Of a stretch of 42,277 nt of DNA, positions 32,884 to 40,291 are shown one piece after another. The notes beneath the pieces are model-generated. The model was given only the letters and a program-made list of their open reading frames with translations, did no database searches and was not told where the DNA came from. The position numbers and the translations under genes are program-made. The stretch comes from Proteiniphilum sp. UBA4977 (GTDB lineage Bacteria > Bacteroidota > Bacteroidia > Bacteroidales > Dysgonomonadaceae): contig DGZP01000035.1 of the NCBI GenBank assembly GCA_002398565.1, positions 38,446 through 80,722 on the forward strand, written 5' to 3'. The number at the start of each line of letters is the position of its first letter. The first letter of the stretch is position 1.

Positions 32884-35541
32884 ATGAAGAAAAATATCTT
32901 TCTTTATTTTTTTTTACTGCTTAAATCTATTGTTTTCGCACAAACAGCGGCAGTGGATAGCGATTCTGTGGTGGTACGCATGCATCGTCAGCTGGTCACT
33001 TTTCCGCAGGAGAAGATCTACGTGCAGACAGACAAGGCCGGATATCTCTCGGGCGAACGGATCTGGTTTCGGGCTCACATGGTGGATGCGCTTACCCATC
33101 AGCCCGTTTTCATAAGCCGTTACATCTATGTGGAGCTGATCGGCCCACTCGATGAACTGGTACAACGGGTGAAGATACGGCCCGATAGCACCGGCGCTTA
33201 TTCGGGTCATATCGATCTGGAGGATGACCTTACCCAGGGTGCCTATACCCTGAGGGCATACACGCAGTACATGCGAAACAGGAGCGAAGATTTTTTCTTC
33301 CGAAGGTCCATACAGGTGCTCGACCCGTTTTCATTGCAGCTGGAGCCACTGGTGACGTTCGATGTGGAGAAAAATGACGTACATCTGTCTCTACAGTTCA
33401 TAGACAGGCAACTGAACGACACGATAGTGCCCGAGGTGGTCACAAGTAAGATCGGATACAATGCGGTAAAAACACTCAAGCCCGGGAAAGACGGGGTGTA
33501 TCATCTCGATATCAGGTTATCGGAAAAGGATAAAAACAGGACGCTGCTGCTGGGACTCATCTACAAAGGCAGGAAATATAACCGGTACTACACGGTTCCT
33601 CGTGATCCGGCAGAATATGACGTACAGTTTTTCCCGGAGGGTGGTTACATCATCCCCGGCATGATTACGCAGGTTGCCTTCAAGGCGCTGAACACCGATG
33701 GTCTGGGCACACAGATAACGGGGACATTGTATGACTCAGCAGATCGTGAAATACTCACGTTCAGAAGCCTGCATCTGGGCATGGGCCTCTTTCATTTTAT
33801 TCCTTCCGGGAATGAGTCATATCATGTGATCTGCCGGAACGAAGCCGGCACCTCCCGGCGTTTCGCATTGCCGGAATCGCAACCCGACGCCCATATCATC
33901 ACTGCCCGCAATGCGGGGGGCCAGCTGAGAATTACACAAAGCAGAGGCAAGGAAGCGCCGCAAGACACCGTGTCACTGCTCATTCACCACAAAGGGCTGG
34001 TTCTTTTTCATGAACGGTGGAACCCGAAGAAAGAGATATACAGCTTCGAAAACAAGGATTTACCCACGGGGATATTGAATATCATATTACTGAATACAAG
34101 ACAGGAGGTGCTGAGCGAGCGGCTTCTTTTCAACCTGAACGGGAACGAGTTTGCCCGCCTGGAGGCCGACACGCCCAAACCTGCTTACAAACGCAGGGAA
34201 CATGTCACGATCATGCTAAAACTGACCGGACCGGATCTGATGTCCTCCACCGGTAATATTGCAATGTCGGTGACCAATAAGGAAGCGGTTGTCATCGACA
34301 GCACAATAAATATCATCAGCACACTCCTGTTGTCATCGGAACTGAAAGGAACGATCGAGTCTCCGGTGTCCTACTTTCAGGACGGACAAGTGAACAGGTA
34401 TGCCCTCGACGCACTGATGCTGACACAGGGATGGAGAAGGTACGATATCCCGGCTGTCCTGCAGGGCAGGATCGCCAAGCCTGATGATTTTGCACCCGAG
34501 CTGGCGCAGAAGGTGACGGGAAAGGCAGAGAGTATCTTCGGGGCACTGAAAGAGGGACAGATCAGTCTGATGGCGCGGCTCGACACGCTGGTCAGCACAC
34601 GGACCACTCAAGCAGATGACCGGGGCCGCTTCGTATTCGACGTGGAGTATCCGGAGGGAACCGCCATCCTGGTACAATCACGGAGTAAGAAAGGTGGTTC
34701 ATTCAATGTGATCAGCCTCGACCAGGAGACATTTCCCGCCCTTCAGGGCGCTGCCCTGCCGGCTAGAGGGGAGACTGTCAACCGGCATAATACAGACCAT
34801 GATCCTTATCTACAGATTGCCAATGAGGACTACACCCAAAAAAACGGCATCCGCACCATTCTGCTCGATGAGTTCACCGTCACTGCACAAAGTCTTGAAA
34901 AATATAAGGAATCGTCCTTTTACTCACCCATCAGCGCCACTGGCGTACAAACCGCGGCGGACATAGAGAAGATGCATGTCTCCAGCCTGCGGTCGTTGCT
35001 CCAGCGTCAGCCGGGAATCGTCATCAGGGGTGACGTGGTAACCACCACCCGGTCTGAGATGCCGGTGTTGTTTGTAATAGACAACATGAAATTTGAAGAT
35101 TTTTCGGGAAGGATTGACGACATTGAGGTCTCTTCCATCGAGAGCCTCTTCGTACTGAAAGACAACACCTCCATGCCCGGTTATTTTCCCGGCACCAGCG
35201 GTGCGGTGGTGATCACCACGAAAATAGGAGGATATAAGGATTCGTCGCACCGTCCTCCCAGCATCGACGACATCATTCCACTCGGTTATCAGCAGGCAGC
35301 ACACTTTTATGCTCCTGCATACGAAAAGCCGGAGCAGGCGGAGTCATCAGTGCCGGACCTGCGCACTACCCTCTTCTGGAAACCCGATGTGCAATTCTCT
35401 GCACAGGGCGAAGCGGTAATCGATTTTTATTCTGCCGATATGCCGGGCGTCTATCAGATTATTGGTGAGGGAGTGACCCACGATGGAAAGATGATAAGAC
35501 TGGTCAAAGAGATTGCCGTGAAAGACAGCAACACACAATAG
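32884..35541 (+). CDS. MG2-domain/TonB-plug protein without a beta-barrel
   Basis: An 885-residue exported protein (signal peptide to about 20, IVFAQ). Near the start, EKIYVQTDKAGYLSGERIWF is the signature of an alpha-2-macroglobulin MG2-like domain. Several beta-sandwich domains follow. Near residues 675-780 a TonB-receptor plug is recognisable (SLRSLLQRQPGIVIRGDVVT, VLFVIDNMKFEDF, SGAVVITTKIGG). The protein then ends with a short beta region and has no 22-strand barrel. Its G+C content appears higher than that of the cupin upstream. Proteins of this layout occur in Bacteroidota near PULs, but I know of no proven function. It might interact with TonB systems or act in surface protein export. 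Confidence 0.72.
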   Translation: MKKNIFLYFFLLLKSIVFAQTAAVDSDSVVVRMHRQLVTFPQEKIYVQTDKAGYLSGERIWFRAHMVDALTHQPVFISRYIYVELIGPLDELVQRVKIRPDSTGAYSGHIDLEDDLTQGAYTLRAYTQYMRNRSEDFFFRRSIQVLDPFSLQLEPLVTFDVEKNDVHLSLQFIDRQLNDTIVPEVVTSKIGYNAVKTLKPGKDGVYHLDIRLSEKDKNRTLLLGLIYKGRKYNRYYTVPRDPAEYDVQFFPEGGYIIPGMITQVAFKALNTDGLGTQITGTLYDSADREILTFRSLHLGMGLFHFIPSGNESYHVICRNEAGTSRRFALPESQPDAHIITARNAGGQLRITQSRGKEAPQDTVSLLIHHKGLVLFHERWNPKKEIYSFENKDLPTGILNIILLNTRQEVLSERLLFNLNGNEFARLEADTPKPAYKRREHVTIMLKLTGPDLMSSTGNIAMSVTNKEAVVIDSTINIISTLLLSSELKGTIESPVSYFQDGQVNRYALDALMLTQGWRRYDIPAVLQGRIAKPDDFAPELAQKVTGKAESIFGALKEGQISLMARLDTLVSTRTTQADDRGRFVFDVEYPEGTAILVQSRSKKGGSFNVISLDQETFPALQGAALPARGETVNRHNTDHDPYLQIANEDYTQKNGIRTILLDEFTVTAQSLEKYKESSFYSPISATGVQTAADIEKMHVSSLRSLLQRQPGIVIRGDVVTTTRSEMPVLFVIDNMKFEDFSGRIDDIEVSSIESLFVLKDNTSMPGYFPGTSGAVVITTKIGGYKDSSHRPPSIDDIIPLGYQQAAHFYAPAYEKPEQAESSVPDLRTTLFWKPDVQFSAQGEAVIDFYSADMPGVYQIIGEGVTHDGKMIRLVKEIAVKDSNTQ

Positions 35542-35779
35542 GAAGAGGTCAACACCGCACCTGAGGGATCGCCAATTTCCACGGAAGACAGCAACATACG
35601 AAGCGGTCACTGACACGTGGAATCAATTTCTCATAAATTTCCTGTAATTTTTTCGTTATTACGATTAACCCTCTGCAAATGAGATTTAGGAACAGAATAG
35701 TTGGCTGCCATAATCGTTATATATATTTCCATGTACATAACGGCCAATCAAACTTGAAAGTCAATGACTTACGCCATAT

Positions 35780-35866
35780 TGGTGCGCAGAATGAGACTCG
35801 AACTCACACGCCGTAACCGGCACTACCCCCTCAAAGTAGCGTGTATACCAATTTCACCACCTGCGC
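35780..35866 (-). tRNA. tRNA-Leu (anticodon GAG)
   Basis: On the minus strand GCGCAGG pairs with TCTGCGC as acceptor stem. The anticodon arm is CTACT-TTGAGGG-GGTAG with anticodon GAG, and a long variable arm typical of leucine tRNA and the T arm GTGAG-TTCGAGT-CTCAT follow. A CCA end is encoded (35780-35782). It lies just downstream of a second tRNA-Leu and reads CUC/CUU leucine codons. The stretch 35542-35779 before it holds no gene that I can see. Confidence 0.93.
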
Positions 35867-35871
35867 AAAAG

Positions 35872-35955
35872 TGCCCGGAACAGGACTCGAACCTGCACAT
35901 TGTAACCAACACTAGTCCCTGAAACTAGCGCGTCTACCAATTCCGCCATCCGGGC
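35872..35955 (-). tRNA. tRNA-Leu (anticodon CAG)
   Basis: On the minus strand GCCCGGA pairs with TCCGGGC. The anticodon arm CTAGT-TTCAGGG-ACTAG gives CAG, with a long variable arm as in leucine tRNAs and the T loop TTCGAGT. The CCA end is not encoded, unlike the neighbour 5 bp away. It is transcribed first, from the promoter candidate at 36041-36048. Ends given without CCA. Confidence 0.93.
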
Positions 35956-36040
35956 GTTTCATGATTTTCGGGATACAACGGGCCGCTGCCCGCTCCCCAA
36001 ATAAAAGAGATGCCTGCGCACCTCTTATTATTTGCGGATG

Positions 36041-36048
36041 CAAAGATA
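36041..36048 (-). promoter_or_regulatory. Candidate promoter of the tRNA-Leu pair
   Basis: The minus strand reads TATCTTTG, matching TAnnTTTG, about 85 bases before the first tRNA-Leu. It falls between the stop of the oxidoreductase gene and the tRNAs, so the tRNAs need not depend on read-through. Confidence 0.45.
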
Positions 36049-36083
36049 GAAGTTTTTTTAAACGAAAACCAACATTTTTGCGA

Positions 36084-37355
36084 TTATTTTCTGTCGAACT
36101 GTTTTAAATTTAATTTTGGGTCAATCCGTTGGGGGGTATATGCCAATTCATCCCAGGTGACTTTCTCCTGCCGTGAAGCAGCTTCTCTCCCTAAAATTGC
36201 ACTCATGGTAGAGTTGTACCCCGATTCCAGCTGATTCAGATAGGAGCCGCTAATAATACTGTCTATAAAGGCTTTGCCTTTGTTTGTATCCGCATCATCC
36301 AGCGACGACGAGCTGGTGCCTCTGGCGATGGATTCGGGGGTGAGGTCTGATGCCGAATGTGCTATACCGGAATCCCACTTGTTTTCGCCCAATATAAACA
36401 CACCGCCGCTGTAATGTGCCTCAGCCATGCCCTTTGTTCCGATGAACCGGGCACATACATCACCAAATACTTTTCCGAATTTGCTTGAATGTACCGATAC
36501 ATTCACCTCGTCGGGATATTTGTAAATCACCTGATAGTTCGTCCATGCGTTTCCAAATCCGGGACCTCCCTTCCTGCTTCCGTCTCCTATTGCAGATAAA
36601 GGATGGGTACCAAGAATCCAGTTGCATGTGTCGATCATATGAATGGCCTGATCCAGATAACAACCGCCGGAGATCTCGTGAAAATGATAATGGTTTCGGA
36701 TACGCATCTCATCGTACGACATGCCTTCGTGGGGTACGATGGCACCGCCGGAAGAAAAATAATAGAGCTGCACGGTGACAAGGTCCCCGATATCGCCTCG
36801 TTTAATCCGCTTTGCCATCTCTACATAAGGTGAGGCATAACGAATCTGGAAACCATCGAAAGCGGAGATCTTTCCCTGAACATTTTGTGCCGTCCGGAGA
36901 ATCTGCCTGCATCCGTCAGCATCCACAGCCAGCGGTTTTTCACAATACACATGTTTTCCGGCGGCAACCGTGTCTTCCAGTATCAGGGGGTGCGAATAAC
37001 CGGGAGAAGCGATGATGACTGCATCTACCTCTTTATTCTCCAGTAATCGCAGATAGGCATCGGAACCTGCATACATGTTTTTCTTCTGCACAGAGGCATA
37101 CCCTTTCTTTTGATTCAGTTTATTCACAAAATCGGCGCCACTAGCCAGTTTATCTTCAAAAAGATCGGCCAGGGCCGTAATCTGAATATTTGAACTTTCC
37201 GACATGGCACCCAGGATCCCTGTGGCACGTGAACCACACCCCACAAGGCCTATTCTGACGGCTGAATTGTTATTGGAAGCAAACACGATTTCCGGTTTTA
37301 AAACAGTAACCGCTGAAAATGCGGACACATTTCTGATAAAATTTCTTCTGTTCAT
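36084..37355 (-). CDS. Tat-exported Gfo/Idh/MocA-family oxidoreductase
   Basis: About 423 residues from the ATG at 37355. An in-frame ATG at 37373 would put six residues before the Tat signal MNRRNFIRN. The Rossmann NAD(P)-binding motif is GLVGCGSRATG (36-46), and the family's EKP triad is CEKPLAVD (138-145). A conserved GGCYLDQAIHMIDTCNWI helix in the C-terminal domain has the usual His. Secreted members of this family act on sugars and glycosides, oxidising or isomerising through bound NAD(H). The gene follows GH3 by 52 bp on the same strand and is probably co-transcribed with it. Confidence 0.85.
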   Translation of the reverse strand: MNRRNFIRNVSAFSAVTVLKPEIVFASNNNSAVRIGLVGCGSRATGILGAMSESSNIQITALADLFEDKLASGADFVNKLNQKKGYASVQKKNMYAGSDAYLRLLENKEVDAVIIASPGYSHPLILEDTVAAGKHVYCEKPLAVDADGCRQILRTAQNVQGKISAFDGFQIRYASPYVEMAKRIKRGDIGDLVTVQLYYFSSGGAIVPHEGMSYDEMRIRNHYHFHEISGGCYLDQAIHMIDTCNWILGTHPLSAIGDGSRKGGPGFGNAWTNYQVIYKYPDEVNVSVHSSKFGKVFGDVCARFIGTKGMAEAHYSGGVFILGENKWDSGIAHSASDLTPESIARGTSSSSLDDADTNKGKAFIDSIISGSYLNQLESGYNSTMSAILGREAASRQEKVTWDELAYTPQRIDPKLNLKQFDRK

Positions 37356-37407
37356 GGGAATATAATTTAACATAAAGATTATTTTCCTTCATCTGATTGC
37401 ATGTAGA

Positions 37408-40035
37408 TCAGCGGACGATCCATTTTTTGCCTGTAACTACCAGCTCTTTCTGAACGGCCTTTTCAGTTTTTATGATCTCTTCGGAAGGCTGCTGACCGCC
37501 AATGCTGACTGATACCTTTCCGGGTTCCACACAGCGTTGCATCAACGCATCGATACTGGAAAGCTGTTCCGGTGCAAGCGTGAAGTCAACCTTACGCGAT
37601 TCTCCGGGTTCCAGCTTTACGCGTTGTATGCCCTGCAGTGACCGCAACGGCACAGGTACCTGTCGGTTTAAAAGAGAGACATAGAGCTGTACCACTTCTT
37701 CGCCACTGCGACCTCCGGTATTGGTTACCGATACCGATACCTTCACAGAATCTCCTGTGACTGCAGTCTCAGGAACCTGAAGATCGGAATAGGTAAACCC
37801 GGTGTAGCTTAAACCGTAGCCAAAAGGATATAGGGGCTTGCCGGTAAAGTAACGATAGGTTCTTCCTTTCATGCTATAATCCTCATAAGAAGGCAAATCG
37901 TCGTCCGAAGCATAAAAGGTGACCGGCAACCGCCCTGAGGGATTATAATCGCCGAAAAGCACATCGGCCAAAGCGGTGCCTGCATCCTGACCACCATACC
38001 AGGCATTGACTATGGCTGGGAGATTATCATCCTCCCATTGAATTGCAAGGGCACTTCCGGTAAGCATCACGAAAATCACCGGCTTTCCCGTGGACTTCAG
38101 TGCCTTCATTGCTTCAGTCTGTACCCGGGGCAGGGCAATAGAGGTACGGTCTCCTTTGTTAAAACCAGGCACACTCACCGGCATTTCTTCTCCCTCGAGC
38201 GAGGGAGAGATACCTCCGACAAACACAATGGCGTCGGCCGACTTCACAGACGCAGCCAGTGCATTCAGGTCGCTTTTCTGTCGCTCCACCGTAGTAAGGC
38301 TGACGCTACCGCCTTCCATTCTCTGCACAAACTCGAAACGAAACTTTCGTTTTTGCCCTGCTTTCAGCTGCAAATGACAGTATTCCACACGTGCTTCCTG
38401 ATATGAAAAGCGGTCAATCAGGAGCTGATCATCCACAAACAGGCGAAAGCCACTGTCGTCGCTGGTTATTTCAAACGCCACCTCCATATCTTTCCGGGGA
38501 GAGAGTACGCTCGTCCAGCGTGCTGCAACCTTACCCGGCTTTAAATTGGCCAGGATGCTGTGTTGTTTTGTTCCAAAAAAATCGATCTCCTTTTCATACT
38601 GGACAAACGCAGGGGTTCCTTTAAACTCCGTGTTGTCGAAATATTCCGCTTTAAATCCATCTCTACCCTCTGCAAGCAACAGGTTTTTGATTTGCACGGG
38701 AACGGAGATAGAATCATCGGTCAGCCCCACTCCCTGATGATAAATGACTTTTGTGTTTTTGCTCACCTTCTTGCGTATTCCATCAAGCGGTGTCACAATA
38801 TAAGAGGGAGAACCATTGTAGTTTCCCAGCAGGCAGGTCGGATTATCAGCATTGGGGCCGATCACGGCAATGGTTTTAATCTTCTTGTCGAGCGGCAGCG
38901 TCTGTTGCTCGTTTTTTAACAATACGATGGATTTTCGTGCCATCTCCAGTGATTGCTCGCAGCTTTTTTTTGACGCAACCACGGAAATGGGGATCTTGCT
39001 GTAGGGCACCCGATCATCGGGATCAAACATACCCAGTTTCATGCGGGCAGCAAAGAGACGCGAGACGGACAGATTGATTTCCTCTTCCGTAATATCTCCG
39101 CGCTTCACGGCATCCATCAACGTGCTGTAGCTGCCTCCACATTCGAGGTCTGTGCCTGCAATTACTGCCTGGGAGGAAGCTGCGGCAGCGTCGGGCGAAG
39201 TCTTGTGCGTCCGGTAGAAATTGTTGATGGCGCCACAGTCGGAGACCACATACCCTTCAAAACCCCATCGGTTTCGCAGGATGTCAATCAATAGCTCATC
39301 GCTTCCGCAACAGGGTTTGCCTTCATAACGGTTGTAGGCACACATGATCGAATAGACATTGCCGGTTTTTATCAATTTCTCGAAAGCCGGCAGGTAGGTT
39401 TCCCACACATCCCGCAAGGGTGGACGGGCATCAAAAGAATGACGGCTGTACTCGGGGCCACTGTGTACGGCATAGTGCTTGGCCGTAGCGATGGTCTTAA
39501 AATATTTCTCATCGTTTCCCTGGAGTCCTTTTACAAAAGCTACGCCCAAACCGGAAGTCAAATAAGGATCTTCCCCGTAAGTCTCCTGTCCCCTGCCCCA
39601 GCGTGGATCGCGAAATATGTTGATATTGGGTGACCAGAAGGTCAGTCCGGTGTATTGCCTCTGGTCGTGATCACGCAAAGCCTGATGATATTTGGCTCTT
39701 GCTTCGTCGGAGATGACTTCGGCCGTACAAAACATGGCATCCGTGTCGAACGTGGCAGCCATCCCTATTGCCTGGGGAAAGACAGTGGCCCTGCCGGATC
39801 GGGCAACTCCGTGCAGACATTCATTCCACCAGTTGTAGGCGGGGATCCCAAGTCGGTCTATTGGAGGAGCGGCATTCATCATCTGGCTGATTTTTTCTTT
39901 CAGCGTCATTCTTTCGACAAGGTCTTTCACCCGTTCGTCGATGGGTAAATTGGGATTCTGAAACGGCAGACTTTGTGCCGCAATAGAAAGTGGCATCAAA
40001 AGTGCCGATAAGATTAATAAATAAAATAATCTCAT
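37408..40035 (-). CDS. GH3 beta-glycosidase with PA14 insert
   Basis: An 875-residue secreted enzyme with signal peptide MRLFYLLILSALLMPLSIAAQ. The GH3 N-terminal barrel has YNWWNECLHGVARSG (67-81), seen in beta-xylosidase-like GH3 enzymes, KHYAVHSGPE (186-195) and the nucleophile D266 in VVSDCGAI. The second GH3 domain is interrupted by a PA14 domain (about 440-590, FKAEYFDNTEFKG, AFEITSDDSGFRLFVDDQLL). A C-terminal Fn3-like domain follows (VSVTNTGGRSGEEVVQLYV). The NWWNECLHG motif favours xylosidase or glucosidase activity, but specificity is not certain. It lies between GH92 and the oxidoreductase, all on the minus strand. Confidence 0.92.
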   Translation of the reverse strand: MRLFYLLILSALLMPLSIAAQSLPFQNPNLPIDERVKDLVERMTLKEKISQMMNAAPPIDRLGIPAYNWWNECLHGVARSGRATVFPQAIGMAATFDTDAMFCTAEVISDEARAKYHQALRDHDQRQYTGLTFWSPNINIFRDPRWGRGQETYGEDPYLTSGLGVAFVKGLQGNDEKYFKTIATAKHYAVHSGPEYSRHSFDARPPLRDVWETYLPAFEKLIKTGNVYSIMCAYNRYEGKPCCGSDELLIDILRNRWGFEGYVVSDCGAINNFYRTHKTSPDAAAASSQAVIAGTDLECGGSYSTLMDAVKRGDITEEEINLSVSRLFAARMKLGMFDPDDRVPYSKIPISVVASKKSCEQSLEMARKSIVLLKNEQQTLPLDKKIKTIAVIGPNADNPTCLLGNYNGSPSYIVTPLDGIRKKVSKNTKVIYHQGVGLTDDSISVPVQIKNLLLAEGRDGFKAEYFDNTEFKGTPAFVQYEKEIDFFGTKQHSILANLKPGKVAARWTSVLSPRKDMEVAFEITSDDSGFRLFVDDQLLIDRFSYQEARVEYCHLQLKAGQKRKFRFEFVQRMEGGSVSLTTVERQKSDLNALAASVKSADAIVFVGGISPSLEGEEMPVSVPGFNKGDRTSIALPRVQTEAMKALKSTGKPVIFVMLTGSALAIQWEDDNLPAIVNAWYGGQDAGTALADVLFGDYNPSGRLPVTFYASDDDLPSYEDYSMKGRTYRYFTGKPLYPFGYGLSYTGFTYSDLQVPETAVTGDSVKVSVSVTNTGGRSGEEVVQLYVSLLNRQVPVPLRSLQGIQRVKLEPGESRKVDFTLAPEQLSSIDALMQRCVEPGKVSVSIGGQQPSEEIIKTEKAVQKELVVTGKKWIVR

Positions 40036-40134
40036 TCAGATGAAGTCATTAATTGATGTGTAAATATAGTGCCATAAACAAGCTTTTATGACACTTTTTC
40101 ATGAATAATTTATTCAATTAAAATTGATAGATTG

Positions 40135-40150
40135 GAACATAACTATGTTC
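40135..40150. promoter_or_regulatory. Palindrome upstream of GH3, possible operator
   Basis: GAACATA-AC-TATGTTC is a perfect 7-bp inverted repeat with a 2-bp centre, 100 bp upstream of the GH3 start in a 256-bp AT-rich gap. Its size and symmetry suit a dimeric regulator. No regulator gene is in the window. Confidence 0.3.
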
Positions 40151-40231
40151 AAATTGTGAAACTTGTAATATTGTGATCCTCCATGCGGTCATAATGGACA
40201 TCACACAAGACTAAAAAACCTGCTCCCGTAC

Positions 40232-40253
40232 ATTGATTGTTGAAGCAATCAAT
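40232..40253. terminator. Hairpin downstream of GH92
   Basis: ATTGATTG, loop TTGAAG, CAATCAAT: a perfect 8-bp stem 38 bp beyond the GH92 stop. There is no T run on the minus strand after it, so if it terminates at all it is weak. Confidence 0.35.
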
Positions 40254-40291
40254 AACAAAAAACAAATATAACACATTTTCATGTACGTTAT

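Noticed and set aside
35780..35955. tRNA-Leu pair as the attachment site of a genomic island
   Set aside because: No integrase and no duplicated tRNA 3' end was found nearby, so there is no evidence of integration here.
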